Notes under the pieces: generated by a model | The model's input: only the letters and a program-made list of their open reading frames with translations | Databases searched by the model: none | What the model was told of the DNA's origin: nothing | Shown here: piece by piece, positions 35,158-45,104 of the stretch | Layout: every line of letters starts with the position of its first letter | Position numbering within the stretch: position 1 is the stretch's first letter | Assembly (NCBI RefSeq): GCF_018128065.1 | Contig: NZ_CP072359.1 | Location: 1,302,001-1,366,000 of the forward strand | DNA: 64,000 bases | From: Prevotella melaninogenica | GTDB taxonomy: Bacteria > Bacteroidota > Bacteroidia > Bacteroidales > Bacteroidaceae | Direction of reading: 5' to 3' | Translations under genes and position numbers: made by a program

Positions 35158-38034
35158 TTATCGTCCACATATCTGTTTATAGGGACAGTATTTACAGCTA
35201 TTTGTATTATCCGTAGGTGCAAAAGGTATATTAGGATTATGTATTTCTTCGAGCTTCTCTATGAGATTTTTAAAGAAATCATCCTCATATACGGTAACAT
35301 CGGTTATTTCCTCATTACCTATTGACAGCACTGGATTATAATCTTCACTACCTGCATGTTGTATAAAGAGCAGAGCAGGACTTACTGCACGATGATTAGG
35401 ATTATGTTCAGAATCATTTGTTGTCTCAATAAGACTATAAAGCATTGCTTGCATAGTGTAGTCACTCTTCTTACTTATATTCTTATCATCAAACATGTCA
35501 TCAACACATTGAAGTGACTCTGCAACTTTTCCACCTGTCTTATAGTCTACTACACGTAAGCGTGCGTTATCACTATCAACAAGTATCTCATCTAAGCGAT
35601 CAATGCGTCCACCTGTTTCTATTTGCTTCTCCAACCCATTCACATTAATTATCAATGAACGTTTAACAGAGAATTCATGACCTATTACACGCAATGGAGC
35701 AGAGCGACGATCTATTCGCAGTAATTGATGTAAATATTTTATAATTACCTCACGATTGATAAGTTGAAGTCCGTTGAGCTTTGGATGCTTTCTGTTTTCT
35801 TTCGGTTGGTGGAAGAGTTCTGTCGCAAATGCTTCATCAACAATATCATCCAATGTAAGTTCAGCATACCCAGATGTAAGCGATTGGGTACTTTTCCCTG
35901 TCTTTAACAAGTGATCTATGTTCTTTGTTGTGATAACTTCTCTTGGTAATAATTTTTCATACATGAGCTGTGCTGCCGAATGAAAGATATTACCGAACAT
36001 ACGATTATCAACGTCATCTATGTCGATTTCATCGAGTTCTTTTATACCCGCAATATACTTAAAGTAATACTTTAGTTGACAACCTATATAGGTATTAATA
36101 GCAGTTGGTGAAAAATAACTGATTTCATCGAGTCTTTTAAGTACTGCGTCATTTTTCTCTACCACTTCTGCTTCACAACGCATAGGCTCTTGTCCAGCTT
36201 GCAAGGTTAGTCGATGAATTGGATGATTCCACTCTACCATTAGTTGTAAAATGAATCGACTCATTTCACCAGTATGACTACCTTGCGTAGAATTATTATA
36301 AAGGAAAGTCACATCTTTTGCTCGCTGAATCATGCTGTGGAAGTAGTAGCTGTAGATTGAAACCTTATTATCAATGGTTGTTAAGTCGTATGCCTTACGA
36401 ATAAGATGAGGAATAAAGGAAGCATCATCAACCCCCTTTGGCATATTTCCTTCATTACAAGAGAGTACAAGGACATGGTTAAAATCAAGGTTTCGGGTTT
36501 CAAGCACGCCCATCACTTGCACCCCACGGGCTGGCTCACCATGGAAAGGAATGCTGGTAGAAGCTATAAGTTGGGTTAAAAGACGACGGAAGACAATCTT
36601 GTCTGCTTCAAGATCACCATTCCCAATCAACTCTAACAATCGTGTGAGTAAGGTGTACATACGAAAAACAGACTCCTCAAAGAGTGGATCTTTATCAGTT
36701 GCGCCATTCACTCCGATGAAACGGACAGTTTCTGCTAACCACTTTACTAAAGCAGGTAGATGCTGTTTGTCACTTGGATAATATTCAAAAAATATACCTT
36801 CTGTTGGCTTTATATAAAATTGTCGTTTGCTATTTAATCGTTCGATAATTCCGTCAACATCATGTGTAAGATACTTTCCGTAAGGATGTCGCAAGACTCT
36901 GTTGAGGTGATGAAGTCTGTAGCTCTGTTCCTGAAGAGAATAACCCTCTGTTTGCAATGCCCAAAGTTGCGAAACCATCGATGCAATCGGAGTTTGTTGT
37001 AGAGGATAACCTGTTGTAACATTTAGCGTATCTACTTCATCAGGTATACAATGGATAACGGTCTGCAACAAGTGTTCATCACAAAGAACTATCGCTGTAC
37101 GTTTACCATCTTTATATCGTTCATTCTCTCGTAACCACTCAGATATATAGCGTGCTTGTAGATTTTCAGTAGGTGCAGAGATAATATTTATCTCCTTCTT
37201 CTTACTTAAATTATCATACAATTCATCATTATCGTTAGGCAAAGTATTGGGGAATTTATCAAGCCAACGACGAATATAGTTACCTGCCTCATTCATTGAC
37301 TTCATATAATAACGATCATAATCCCAATAGAAACTTGCCTTTTCTTCCTTTAAGAATTGTTTGAAAAGCACTTGCTCTACCTTTTGAAGCACGTTGAAAC
37401 CGACAAAAACATAATGTTCATATTGTGTTTTTATCTGTGGTTTCTCAACAACATCACGGTAAAGCATACCTTCGTATGCAAGTTTTTGATTTCTAAGTCT
37501 TTGCTTAAAATCATTATATATATCATTTAGCTTAGACCAAAGGGTAATGAAACGTTCTCTAATCCCCTCTGGATTATCGTCAAAATTAGCAAAGAAACGG
37601 CGTAATTCTGCTTTCTGCTCTTCGTTAAGATAACTTATATCATCTAATTCTTTAAGGTTACTAATATTAGAAAATACTTTCTCAGCGTCTGCCATATTCT
37701 TGTCGATATCATCGAAGTCAGCTAAGAGTAGTTGCCCCCAGCCATAGAAGTAATCTAAAGTTTCCTTTGTATTATTTGTAACTTCAACATAACTCTTGTA
37801 GAGATCACAAATACTTTTAATAGGATCAGCAATGGTAAGTTCTGAATGTTGACGAAAGAAATCAGATATGGTTATATACGCAGGACTCCATACTGGCCCA
37901 TCAGCTAATTGTGCTAAGGCTTGATTTAGAAAGAGTGCAGCACGCTTATTAGGAAAGACAACAGCTATATGCGCCATGTCATTACCATATTTTTTCAGCA
38001 AATCTGTTGCTACGTGTTCGAGAAATGTATTCAT
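35158..38034 (-). CDS. AddB-like PD-(D/E)XK nuclease/inactive helicase
   Basis: A 958-residue partner of the UvrD-type helicase encoded upstream; together they resect double-strand breaks for recombination. The N-terminal half is helicase-like (VVFPNKRAALFLNQAL; RGVQVMGVLETRNLDF), and the C-terminal nuclease domain shows GGRIDRLDEI and RVVDYKTGG, the D and D-x-K of the PD-(D/E)XK site. CKYCPYKQICG at the very end, with an earlier Cys (YIGCQLKYYF), matches the iron-sulfur Cys set of AddB. It starts 52 bp after the addA stop. Confidence 0.9.
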   Translation of the reverse strand: MNTFLEHVATDLLKKYGNDMAHIAVVFPNKRAALFLNQALAQLADGPVWSPAYITISDFFRQHSELTIADPIKSICDLYKSYVEVTNNTKETLDYFYGWGQLLLADFDDIDKNMADAEKVFSNISNLKELDDISYLNEEQKAELRRFFANFDDNPEGIRERFITLWSKLNDIYNDFKQRLRNQKLAYEGMLYRDVVEKPQIKTQYEHYVFVGFNVLQKVEQVLFKQFLKEEKASFYWDYDRYYMKSMNEAGNYIRRWLDKFPNTLPNDNDELYDNLSKKKEINIISAPTENLQARYISEWLRENERYKDGKRTAIVLCDEHLLQTVIHCIPDEVDTLNVTTGYPLQQTPIASMVSQLWALQTEGYSLQEQSYRLHHLNRVLRHPYGKYLTHDVDGIIERLNSKRQFYIKPTEGIFFEYYPSDKQHLPALVKWLAETVRFIGVNGATDKDPLFEESVFRMYTLLTRLLELIGNGDLEADKIVFRRLLTQLIASTSIPFHGEPARGVQVMGVLETRNLDFNHVLVLSCNEGNMPKGVDDASFIPHLIRKAYDLTTIDNKVSIYSYYFHSMIQRAKDVTFLYNNSTQGSHTGEMSRFILQLMVEWNHPIHRLTLQAGQEPMRCEAEVVEKNDAVLKRLDEISYFSPTAINTYIGCQLKYYFKYIAGIKELDEIDIDDVDNRMFGNIFHSAAQLMYEKLLPREVITTKNIDHLLKTGKSTQSLTSGYAELTLDDIVDEAFATELFHQPKENRKHPKLNGLQLINREVIIKYLHQLLRIDRRSAPLRVIGHEFSVKRSLIINVNGLEKQIETGGRIDRLDEILVDSDNARLRVVDYKTGGKVAESLQCVDDMFDDKNISKKSDYTMQAMLYSLIETTNDSEHNPNHRAVSPALLFIQHAGSEDYNPVLSIGNEEITDVTVYEDDFFKNLIEKLEEIHNPNIPFAPTDNTNSCKYCPYKQICGR

Positions 38035-38086
38035 AATTGTATATAAAAACTCTTGTTAAGAAAATTAATGAAGTAAGTAATATGCA

Positions 38087-40606
38087 TTACTCAACCTTTT
38101 GTGGAAGCGAAGAAATTGGTACAACTTCATTTCTAACAACATACCAAATATAGCCAGACACTTTTTCATAACCCATACGCATTAGTAAACTCATATAGCG
38201 TTGTACCTGCTCGTAATATTCATCTCGTGGCTTACCAAACTTGAAGTCTACCACAATTATCTCCTTTCCATCGGTCATTACACGGTCGGGGCGATATTCA
38301 TGTATATCTCCACTCTCCTTATCGTAATCAAGAATAGTACATTCATTAAAGAGTTTCCATCGTGAACTGAACCAATCCTTCACTTTGTCATTGCTCAGAG
38401 CATTTGCTATCTTATCCTTCAACTCTCTTGACGTAACATCATCATTATATATAACTCCTTCTTGTTCTAACTCCTTCAAGCGTGGTTCTATATCAGTCTC
38501 AGTGAGAATCGTAGAGAAAAGTTGATGAAGAATATTACCAACCTTTATATAACGATTTGCATCTGACGAGTCAATATCCTCACCATTGATAAAGTCATGA
38601 CTCTTATTACTTTGTCTGAAGCTAACAGGGTGGGGGAAAGTCTCTATCTTTAACTTATATGTCTTAGGAGTGAGTTCAAAAGGGTTCTCCGTAGACTTAT
38701 CCTTTTCTACACGCTTAACACACTCCGACAGAGTACCAAATTCAAAGCTGATGGGTTCATTTCCACCAGCATCATCAATTGTTGCTCCAGTCAACTCCTT
38801 AGCAAGTTCATTGATAACTAATTGTATAATCTGTGAACGATCTGTAGTCGTATAACCATTTTGTAGTTTAGTAAAAGTTGTTTTAGAAGCCTTTTTCCCA
38901 GTAATAAATAGATTCTTTCCAGCACGTGTAAAGGCAACATAAAGTAAGTTCATGTTATCAACTGTATTTTGTAGATGCTCCTCCTTATAATCGTCTTCAA
39001 AGACAGTACCTAACATCTTTTTGGAAAAATCAACTGGAATCAACGGTAATTCACCATAAGGTTTCTCCTTATCATCACCTGGACACCATATTGTATTACC
39101 ATTTGTTTTCTCTAACTCCCAATCACAGAATGGAATCAGAACGTTATCATATTCAAGACCTTTACTCTTATGAATAGTTATCAAGCGTATTCCATCAACT
39201 TCATCACTTTGAATAGTATTACTTGAAAGAGTGTCTTCCCATTCTTCGATGAAATCGTCAATATCAGCAGGATGGTCTCTCAAATACTCATTCAGTGTAT
39301 CGTAGAATGTACATACGTATGCACTCTGACCTTCAAGACTGCCAAGATTAAAGAGCGAATAAATCTCATCTACAAGGTCAACAAGCGATAGCCTTAACAA
39401 AGACTCAAAGTTATCAACATAATCGTTTGGTAAAAAATACTTTATATCATTAGTACTGGCATCAACAAACAAAGCATTACTATCTCTCCCTGTCTGCAAA
39501 ACTTGTTGCTGATAGAGCTTAATCAACTTACCCTCTGTAAGCTTATCATCTGGATGCATAAGTAGGCGGAGAGCAGCAATAATAATATTGACAGCTAACG
39601 AAGCATCTAATTGGAAAGCTTCGTCGGAGACAATACTAACATCTGTACCAAACTCTTTAAAGAATTTATCCGCAATATCTTGAATAACGCCTTTTGATCG
39701 AACAAGGATAGCAATATCCTTTTGTCTATAACCTCGAGAAAGTAGTTCATTTATGTTACCAACAAGTTCATTAAGAACATTCTCTTTATACTCTCCAGCG
39801 ATACTCTTATTATAATGAAAGAGCTTAACACGTACACATCCCTGTCTGCTTTCCTTTCTTGGTTTCTGTTCAATCTCTTTGTAAGCTTCATTTAATTGAA
39901 CAGCGTCTTTAATATTATTCTTTTCCAACTCTTCCACCGTTTGCTTTACAGCATACGTAAAGAAAGCGTTGTTAAATCGTATTATATTCTCTTCTGACCG
40001 ATAGTTCGTGTCAAGCGGTTCAATCTTTATTTGTTCGTTAGAGAAGTCATGCTCAATATTATTTAGCAATTTCCAATCACCTTGACGCCATCTATAAATA
40101 CTCTGTTTAACATCGCCGACAATCAAGTTATGAGATTCTATTTGTGCCATACAGTTATCAAGTAACTTGCGGAAATTGTTCCACTGAATAGTACTTGTAT
40201 CCTGGAACTCATCAATCATAATATGCTTCAAGTAAGCTCCCATCTTCTCAAAAACGAAAGGCGTATCAGAATCTTTCATTAAGGTGCTAAGCAATGACTG
40301 CGTGTTACTTAGCATAAATCGGTTCGTGTCTTTGTTTATCTCATCAACTGCTTCTGAGATAGCATGTAAAAGACGAAGTTGAGAAAGATGCCTAAGTGTA
40401 AGATTGCTGGATTGATACTCCCACCAGCATTCTTTCCGATACTTTTCTAATAGTAATAAATCATCATGCCATGATTCAGATATAAGAGCACCGATACGCT
40501 CTTTCTCTCTAACTGGACATTTCTTCAATAACCAATTATCTGGACTATCAAGACATTTCAACACATTTGCAGAGGGTCCATCATCAGAAGGTTCATTCTC
40601 TGCCAA
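38087..40606 (-). CDS. AddA-like UvrD helicase/nuclease, C-terminal part of frameshifted gene
   Basis: The larger piece of a UvrD/Rep-type exonuclease V subunit: IMIDEFQDTS (Walker B), GDVKQSIYRWRQGD, NYRSEENI, LITIHKSKGLEYDNVLIPF and NLLYVAFTRAG helicase motifs, then a nuclease domain with the D-x-K in IIVVDFKFGKP. The frame is open upstream of the ATG at 40606 (SDAGVDTSYLIKGLYGYIAK) up to the A-run at 40669-40673, where it joins the N-terminal piece. So the ATG at 40606 is not the true start. Confidence 0.9.
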   Translation of the reverse strand: MAENEPSDDGPSANVLKCLDSPDNWLLKKCPVREKERIGALISESWHDDLLLLEKYRKECWWEYQSSNLTLRHLSQLRLLHAISEAVDEINKDTNRFMLSNTQSLLSTLMKDSDTPFVFEKMGAYLKHIMIDEFQDTSTIQWNNFRKLLDNCMAQIESHNLIVGDVKQSIYRWRQGDWKLLNNIEHDFSNEQIKIEPLDTNYRSEENIIRFNNAFFTYAVKQTVEELEKNNIKDAVQLNEAYKEIEQKPRKESRQGCVRVKLFHYNKSIAGEYKENVLNELVGNINELLSRGYRQKDIAILVRSKGVIQDIADKFFKEFGTDVSIVSDEAFQLDASLAVNIIIAALRLLMHPDDKLTEGKLIKLYQQQVLQTGRDSNALFVDASTNDIKYFLPNDYVDNFESLLRLSLVDLVDEIYSLFNLGSLEGQSAYVCTFYDTLNEYLRDHPADIDDFIEEWEDTLSSNTIQSDEVDGIRLITIHKSKGLEYDNVLIPFCDWELEKTNGNTIWCPGDDKEKPYGELPLIPVDFSKKMLGTVFEDDYKEEHLQNTVDNMNLLYVAFTRAGKNLFITGKKASKTTFTKLQNGYTTTDRSQIIQLVINELAKELTGATIDDAGGNEPISFEFGTLSECVKRVEKDKSTENPFELTPKTYKLKIETFPHPVSFRQSNKSHDFINGEDIDSSDANRYIKVGNILHQLFSTILTETDIEPRLKELEQEGVIYNDDVTSRELKDKIANALSNDKVKDWFSSRWKLFNECTILDYDKESGDIHEYRPDRVMTDGKEIIVVDFKFGKPRDEYYEQVQRYMSLLMRMGYEKVSGYIWYVVRNEVVPISSLPQKVE

Positions 40607-40665
40607 TTTAGCGATATATCCATACAGTCCTTTGATTAAGTAACTTGTATCAACACCAGCATCAC

Positions 40666-41388
40666 TTATTTTTGAAGCATCTTTGCCGCATGCTCTTTTA
40701 CCTTCTTTGGACTATCCTTACGTCTCTTACGCAAATCCGTGATGAAATCGTTAAAAAAGGAAGCATTACTGAACAGATTATCAAGTTCGGCCTTATGGTC
40801 TTTATAGAAATCCTTAAAAATATTCTTTCCAAAGTCCTTTATCTGTCCTATGACATTCCAACCTTTGTCATCTTCTATATTCTTATCGATATAATCGCGA
40901 ATCCAACTCAGAACCTCTTCCCCCTCTTCAAGACTATTAATCAATTCATCAACAGCCTGTGCCTCTACTTGCTCATCATTAAGGTCTATACGAAGATTAG
41001 CCGTAAGATTCAACTCACGAGCAAGATTACGCAATACAGACTGAAAGAAGGCATCAATCGTTTGTACACGAAATTCATTATAATGATGGGTAAGCAGTGA
41101 TAACGCTTCAGCAGCATTCTCACGAATTGTTTGCTCAGGAAATCCACTCTTCTGTAATACCTGTTCATAATATGCCTGCGAATCTGGCAGATTATGGGCA
41201 ATACCGTACAGTTGAGAAAGAATTCTTGTTTTCATTTCCTGCGTTGCCTTATTAGTAAAGGTAACAGCAAGAACCTTCTTATAATCTTGTGGATTTCTTA
41301 CTACTAAGGTAATATATTCTGATGCTAAAGTAAAGGTTTTACCAGAACCCGCTGATGCTTTATAAACTGTTAATGCTTTTTCCACCAT
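40666..41388 (-). CDS. AddA-like UvrD helicase, N-terminal part of frameshifted gene
   Basis: Contains the ATP-binding Walker A TVYKASAGSGKTFTLASEY, AVTFTNKATQEMK (motif Ia) and VQTIDAFFQSVLRNL. It breaks off at HAAKMLQK-stop. The coding strand has CAAAAATAAG; one more A would give QKISDAGVDTS and run straight on into the 38087-40606 frame, restoring a protein of about 1,100 residues. ispE ends 20 nt before its ATG, so ispE, addA and addB-like form one minus-strand operon. Confidence 0.9.
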   Translation of the reverse strand: MVEKALTVYKASAGSGKTFTLASEYITLVVRNPQDYKKVLAVTFTNKATQEMKTRILSQLYGIAHNLPDSQAYYEQVLQKSGFPEQTIRENAAEALSLLTHHYNEFRVQTIDAFFQSVLRNLARELNLTANLRIDLNDEQVEAQAVDELINSLEEGEEVLSWIRDYIDKNIEDDKGWNVIGQIKDFGKNIFKDFYKDHKAELDNLFSNASFFNDFITDLRKRRKDSPKKVKEHAAKMLQK

Positions 41389-41408
41389 AAATTAAGTAAA
41401 GATTGATA

Positions 41409-42248
41409 TTAGAGTCTGACGCAATAGGTGAACATATCGGGGAAGAGTTCCTCTATATTTCTTGGGTTCTGTCCAAAGATACCAAAAATAGTACTGCCAC
41501 TTCCCGACATCTGCGCATACAAAGCTCCTTGTTCATACAGTTTTTCTTTAACGGTAGCCAATATAGGATGTATTGCAAAGATAGGCTTTTCAAAATCATT
41601 AGTCAACTCTGCGCGCCATGTGTCAATTGGTTGACGGACAATGTCACGACAATTCTTGATAGGCTTTTTAGGCGTAATACCAGCAAATGCTTCAGCTGTG
41701 GAAATAGCCACATTAGGTTTTACAAGAGCAAGGTAATACCCCTCTAAATTATTCTCTTCATTGTCTACTGGAGTAAGAATCTCTCCAATCCCAGTTGCAT
41801 AAGCCATTTCTGAAGTGATAAAAAAGGCGCAGTCAGCACCCAATTGAGCTGCATAACGTTCCATCTCCGCATTACCCATATTTAGTCGGAAACGCTCATC
41901 AAGCAGTCGGATCATATAAGCAGCGTCAGCAGACCCACCACCAAGTCCAGCTTGCGTTGGGATTCTCTTCACAAGATGAGCATGAATACGAGGAAGTTTA
42001 TAATCCTGAGCAAGAAGACGATATGCCTTAACAACTAAATTCTTACTCTCATTACATTCCACAACATTACCTGTTATCTTTAAGTCAATAGGAGTAGGAG
42101 AGGGAAACTCGTCATCCATCTTCTTTATCTCCAAGGCATCACATAAAGGTACTGGATAAAAAACTGTTTCAAGGTCATGATATCCATCAGGACGTTTTGC
42201 AACAATATTTAAACCAAGATTGATTTTACAACAAGGAAAGGTAATCAT
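41409..42248 (-). CDS. ispE: 4-diphosphocytidyl-2-C-methyl-D-erythritol kinase
   Basis: A GHMP kinase that phosphorylates CDP-ME in the non-mevalonate isoprenoid pathway. Substrate motif KINLGLNIVAKRPDGYHDL at the start, ATP-binding PTQAGLGGGSADAA in the middle, and AQMSGSGSTIFGIF near the end. The frame opens at 42284, but the TATCTTTG box at 42282-42289 would place transcription inside that extension, so ATG 42248 (MITFPCCKINLG, 279 residues) is chosen. First gene of the ispE-addA-addB operon, divergent from dnaB. Confidence 0.95.
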   Translation of the reverse strand: MITFPCCKINLGLNIVAKRPDGYHDLETVFYPVPLCDALEIKKMDDEFPSPTPIDLKITGNVVECNESKNLVVKAYRLLAQDYKLPRIHAHLVKRIPTQAGLGGGSADAAYMIRLLDERFRLNMGNAEMERYAAQLGADCAFFITSEMAYATGIGEILTPVDNEENNLEGYYLALVKPNVAISTAEAFAGITPKKPIKNCRDIVRQPIDTWRAELTNDFEKPIFAIHPILATVKEKLYEQGALYAQMSGSGSTIFGIFGQNPRNIEELFPDMFTYCVRL

Positions 42249-42281
42249 AGTCTGAAAATATAATTTAAAGATTCTTTTCTG

Positions 42282-42289
42282 CAAAGATA
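42282..42289 (-). promoter_or_regulatory. ispE operon promoter, -7 box
   Basis: Minus-strand TATCTTTG, 33 bp before the chosen ispE ATG; decides the start. Confidence 0.6.
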
Positions 42290-42332
42290 GTAAAAGCTTA
42301 GAAGATTAATGTTAGAAATGGAATATTTTTTG

Positions 42333-42340
42333 TAATTTTG
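42333..42340 (+). promoter_or_regulatory. dnaB promoter, -7 box
   Basis: TAATTTTG ends 7 nt before the dnaB ATG, implying a nearly leaderless mRNA. Confidence 0.55.
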
Positions 42341-42347
42341 CCAACGT

Positions 42348-42947
42348 ATGCCAGAAAGAAGTAATAATAATAAAAGCACTCGTAGGACCAAGCAAGCTCC
42401 TATTGATACGACATTCGGTCATCTCCAACCACAGGCAACTGACATTGAAAAAGTTGTTTTAGGTGCGCTTATGATTGACAAGGATGCCTTTACAGTTGTC
42501 TCTGAAATCATTAAACCAGAAACATTCTATGAATCTCGACATGAAAAGATTTATGAGGCTATTCAATCTTTGAATCTACAGCAGAAACCTGTAGATATTA
42601 TGACTGTGGTTGAAGAGCTCCGTCACAAAGGGACACTCGAAGATATTGGTGGACCTGCTTATGTCGTGGAGTTAAGTTCTAACGTTGCTTCTTCTGCACA
42701 CATTGAGTATCATGCACATATTCTTGCACAGAAATTCTTGGCACGTCAACTTATCCAGTTTGCATCAATGATAGAGACTGATGCTTTTGATGAAACCGTA
42801 GATATTGATGAGTTAATGCAGAAAGCTGAGGGTGCTCTGTTTGAGATTTCTCAAAAAACATGCTTCAGGATTATGTGCAAATTGATACAGTTGTTGAGCA
42901 AGCCCACCAACTGCTTCTCAAGGCTGCAAACAACAAAGGTAGCTTAA
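42348..42947 (+). CDS. dnaB: Replicative DNA helicase DnaB, N-terminal part of frameshifted gene
   Basis: Carries the DnaB N-terminal collar domain (LQPQATDIEKVVLGALMID, PVDIMTVVEELRHKG, GGPAYVVELSS) that binds primase. After FEISQK the frame turns into unrelated residues. The junction is an A6 run at 42853-42858; with a seventh A it would read FEISQKNMLQDY and continue in the second frame. Residues after about 170 here are therefore not native. Confidence 0.92.
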   Translation: MPERSNNNKSTRRTKQAPIDTTFGHLQPQATDIEKVVLGALMIDKDAFTVVSEIIKPETFYESRHEKIYEAIQSLNLQQKPVDIMTVVEELRHKGTLEDIGGPAYVVELSSNVASSAHIEYHAHILAQKFLARQLIQFASMIETDAFDETVDIDELMQKAEGALFEISQKTCFRIMCKLIQLLSKPTNCFSRLQTTKVA

Positions 42948-43867
42948 CAGGTGTTCCAAGTGGTTTCCATGACTTGGATAAGATTACCGCAGGTTGGCAA
43001 GCATCCGATTTAGTCATTATTGCAGGACGTCCTGCTATGGGTAAGACTTCCTTTGCGCTTAGTATTGCAAAGAATATCGCCATTGATTATCGTAAACCAA
43101 TTGCTTTCTTCTCTCTTGAGATGAACAACGTGCAGCTTGTCAATCGTTTGATTTCAAACGTCTGCTCTGTACCTGGCAACAAGATTCTTAATGGACAGCT
43201 CACACCTGACGAGTGGGAACGCTTCGACTCAAATATCCGAAAGATGCAAGGTGCACCTATCTATATTGATGATACACCAGGACTTTCTATCTTTGAACTT
43301 CGCACAAAAGCACGTCGATTAGTGCGCGAACATAAAATAGAGGTTTTGATGATTGACTACTTGCAGTTGATGAATGCTAACGGTATGCGTTTTAACAGTC
43401 GTCAAGAAGAGGTTTCTACGATTAGCCGTTCCTTGAAAGGACTTGCGAAAGAGTTGGATATACCAATCTTAGCACTGTCGCAGTTAAGTCGTGCTGTAGA
43501 ACAGCGCGACCCGAAGGAGGGTAGACGTCCACAATTAAGTGACTTGCGTGAGTCTGGAGCCATTGAGCAGGATGCCGATATGGTTCTCTTTGTGCACCGT
43601 CCAGAGTATTACCATATTCTGCAAGATGATCATGGAAACGATCTTCATGGTATGGCACAGATTATTATAGCGAAGCACCGTAAAGGTGCAACGGGTGACG
43701 TGCTGCTTAACTTCCGTGGTGAATACACTCGATTTGCTAACCCTGAAGATTTGGACTTGGCAGCTCCAATACCTAATGATCCATTGGGAGGTGAGATTAT
43801 TGGCAGCAAAATGAATGACGATCCGATACCACCACCTCCAACAGGAGATGTGAGGGCACCTTTCTAA
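42860..43867 (+). CDS. dnaB: Replicative DNA helicase DnaB, C-terminal part of frameshifted gene
   Basis: The RecA-like motor of the hexameric helicase: VPSGFHDLDKITAGW, Walker A AGRPAMGKTSFALS, MIDYLQLM (Walker B), ALSQLSRAVEQR with the arginine-finger region, and DLRESGAIEQDADMV. Joined to the preceding frame the protein is about 507 residues, the normal DnaB size. Because dnaB is essential, the break is unlikely to be a true null mutation: error in the sequence or slippage on the A-run is more likely. The ATG at 42860 is internal. Confidence 0.93.
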   Translation: MLQDYVQIDTVVEQAHQLLLKAANNKGSLTGVPSGFHDLDKITAGWQASDLVIIAGRPAMGKTSFALSIAKNIAIDYRKPIAFFSLEMNNVQLVNRLISNVCSVPGNKILNGQLTPDEWERFDSNIRKMQGAPIYIDDTPGLSIFELRTKARRLVREHKIEVLMIDYLQLMNANGMRFNSRQEEVSTISRSLKGLAKELDIPILALSQLSRAVEQRDPKEGRRPQLSDLRESGAIEQDADMVLFVHRPEYYHILQDDHGNDLHGMAQIIIAKHRKGATGDVLLNFRGEYTRFANPEDLDLAAPIPNDPLGGEIIGSKMNDDPIPPPPTGDVRAPF

Positions 43868-43975
43868 ACAAAGTGGATTTATTTGTCACAATCCGCATAA
43901 GAGTTGTGAAATTATATTACAAAAATGACGACTAATGAACTCTATTTTAGTTCAAATTAGCCGTTATTTTTTGTA

Positions 43976-44149
43976 TTTGTAACTAACAAGATGTCAAATA
44001 GTTGTGAAATGCGAAAAGAAAAGGTGCTTAGTTGGGCTTCAAAAGGGCGTTAGTAAGCCTTCGAAAGGGCATCTTTTAGAAGCCAATTGGGCGTTAATTT
44101 GAATGCAATTAAGCCTCAATAAAATCAAAAGATATGATTTAATTTTACA
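43976..44149 (+). repeat. 22-nt phased intergenic element, family A, copy 5
   Basis: Head 43976-44018 from TTTGTAACT; units at 44019, 44041, 44063, 44085 and 44107; spacer 44129-44133; tail ATGATTTAATTTTACA at 44134-44149. Almost identical to the copy at 4963. Between convergent dnaB and an SGNH gene. Confidence 0.88.
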
Positions 44150-44248
44150 AAACAGAGTAATTTCCGAAAACAAAACAATAGCAAGTTTGCTAATAATTTC
44201 TACTCTATCTACTAAAATTTATATTTTTGTAAAAATTAAATTCTAAGT

Positions 44249-44929
44249 TTATTCATTGATATATGTGCGAATGGCATTCGCCCAGACCTCATATCCTTTA
44301 TTAGTAAGATGAAGACCATCACGACAATAGTCAGGATGCATTTCCTTAGAATTAATACCTAAAAGTGGATGATAAAGGTCGATAAAAACAAGATTATTGG
44401 CGGTACAATAACGCTTTAACTTCTCATTTAACTGAATTATCATATCTTCCTTACCTTTAAGTAGTTTCCAAATACCAACATTTTCATTTAAAGGTAAAAG
44501 ACTTTGTATATAAAGTTTGGTTCTTGGACACGTTTTACGAATCGTCTTAATAACATTAATAACACCTTGAAATGTACGCTCAACCGTCCATCCATGACTT
44601 AAATCATTTGTTCCACACTCAAAGAATATCTTACTGGGATTATAAGGTAAAATCTGATTTAATCGTTTAAGAATTCCTCGACTATCATCGCCAATAATTC
44701 CTCTATTGATTATCTTTTTTTCATTCGGAAAGAATCGATTCCAGTCTTTGCCATATTCAGAATGACTATCTCCCAACATGACAATAGCATTATTAGGCAA
44801 TGCCCCCTCCTGATTGAATTGATTCACTTTGATATTATAGTGTTTTGAGCCATGAAACGTAACGTTCTGGGCTTGTATTGATAGGGTAGTAACTGAAAGA
44901 ATGAGACAGAATAATATTTTTTTCTTCAT
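44249..44929 (-). CDS. Secreted SGNH-hydrolase (GDSL-like esterase)
   Basis: A 226-residue exported esterase: signal peptide to SIQAQ (residue 21), then NAIVMLGDSHSEYG (block I Ser), NRGIIGDDSRG (block II Gly), ECGTNDLSHG (block III Asn) and CRDGLHLTNKGYE (block V Asp-x-x-His). Resembles the PAF-acetylhydrolase-like or sialate O-acetylesterase-like group that deacetylates glycans. It differs in sequence from the SGNH protein at 16418. Alone, with a TAATTTTG box 67 bp upstream. Confidence 0.88.
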   Translation of the reverse strand: MKKKILFCLILSVTTLSIQAQNVTFHGSKHYNIKVNQFNQEGALPNNAIVMLGDSHSEYGKDWNRFFPNEKKIINRGIIGDDSRGILKRLNQILPYNPSKIFFECGTNDLSHGWTVERTFQGVINVIKTIRKTCPRTKLYIQSLLPLNENVGIWKLLKGKEDMIIQLNEKLKRYCTANNLVFIDLYHPLLGINSKEMHPDYCRDGLHLTNKGYEVWANAIRTYINE

Positions 44930-44995
44930 ATAAACACTTGTTTACCACGTCAAACTATTAGAATACAGAGTATTAATCTGATATATTCCTAACTG

Positions 44996-45003
44996 CAAAA
45001 TTA
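44996..45003 (-). promoter_or_regulatory. SGNH gene promoter, -7 box
   Basis: Minus-strand TAATTTTG, 66 bp before the start. Confidence 0.45.
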
Positions 45004-45029
45004 AGGAAAAAGATAGAGATATAAAAGGA

Positions 45030-45072
45030 AAAGTCCGGTTATCTATTCCATAGGAAAGGATAGCCTGACTTT
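45030..45072 (-). terminator. Terminator after the transglycosylase gene
   Basis: AAAGTCCGGTTATC (45030-45043) pairs with GATAGCCTGACTTT (45059-45072) with two mismatches; A/T-rich flank gives TTTTCCTTTTAT on the minus strand. Confidence 0.7.
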
Positions 45073-45104
45073 TAAATAAGAGGATTCTTAAATAATTGTA
45101 GCTT

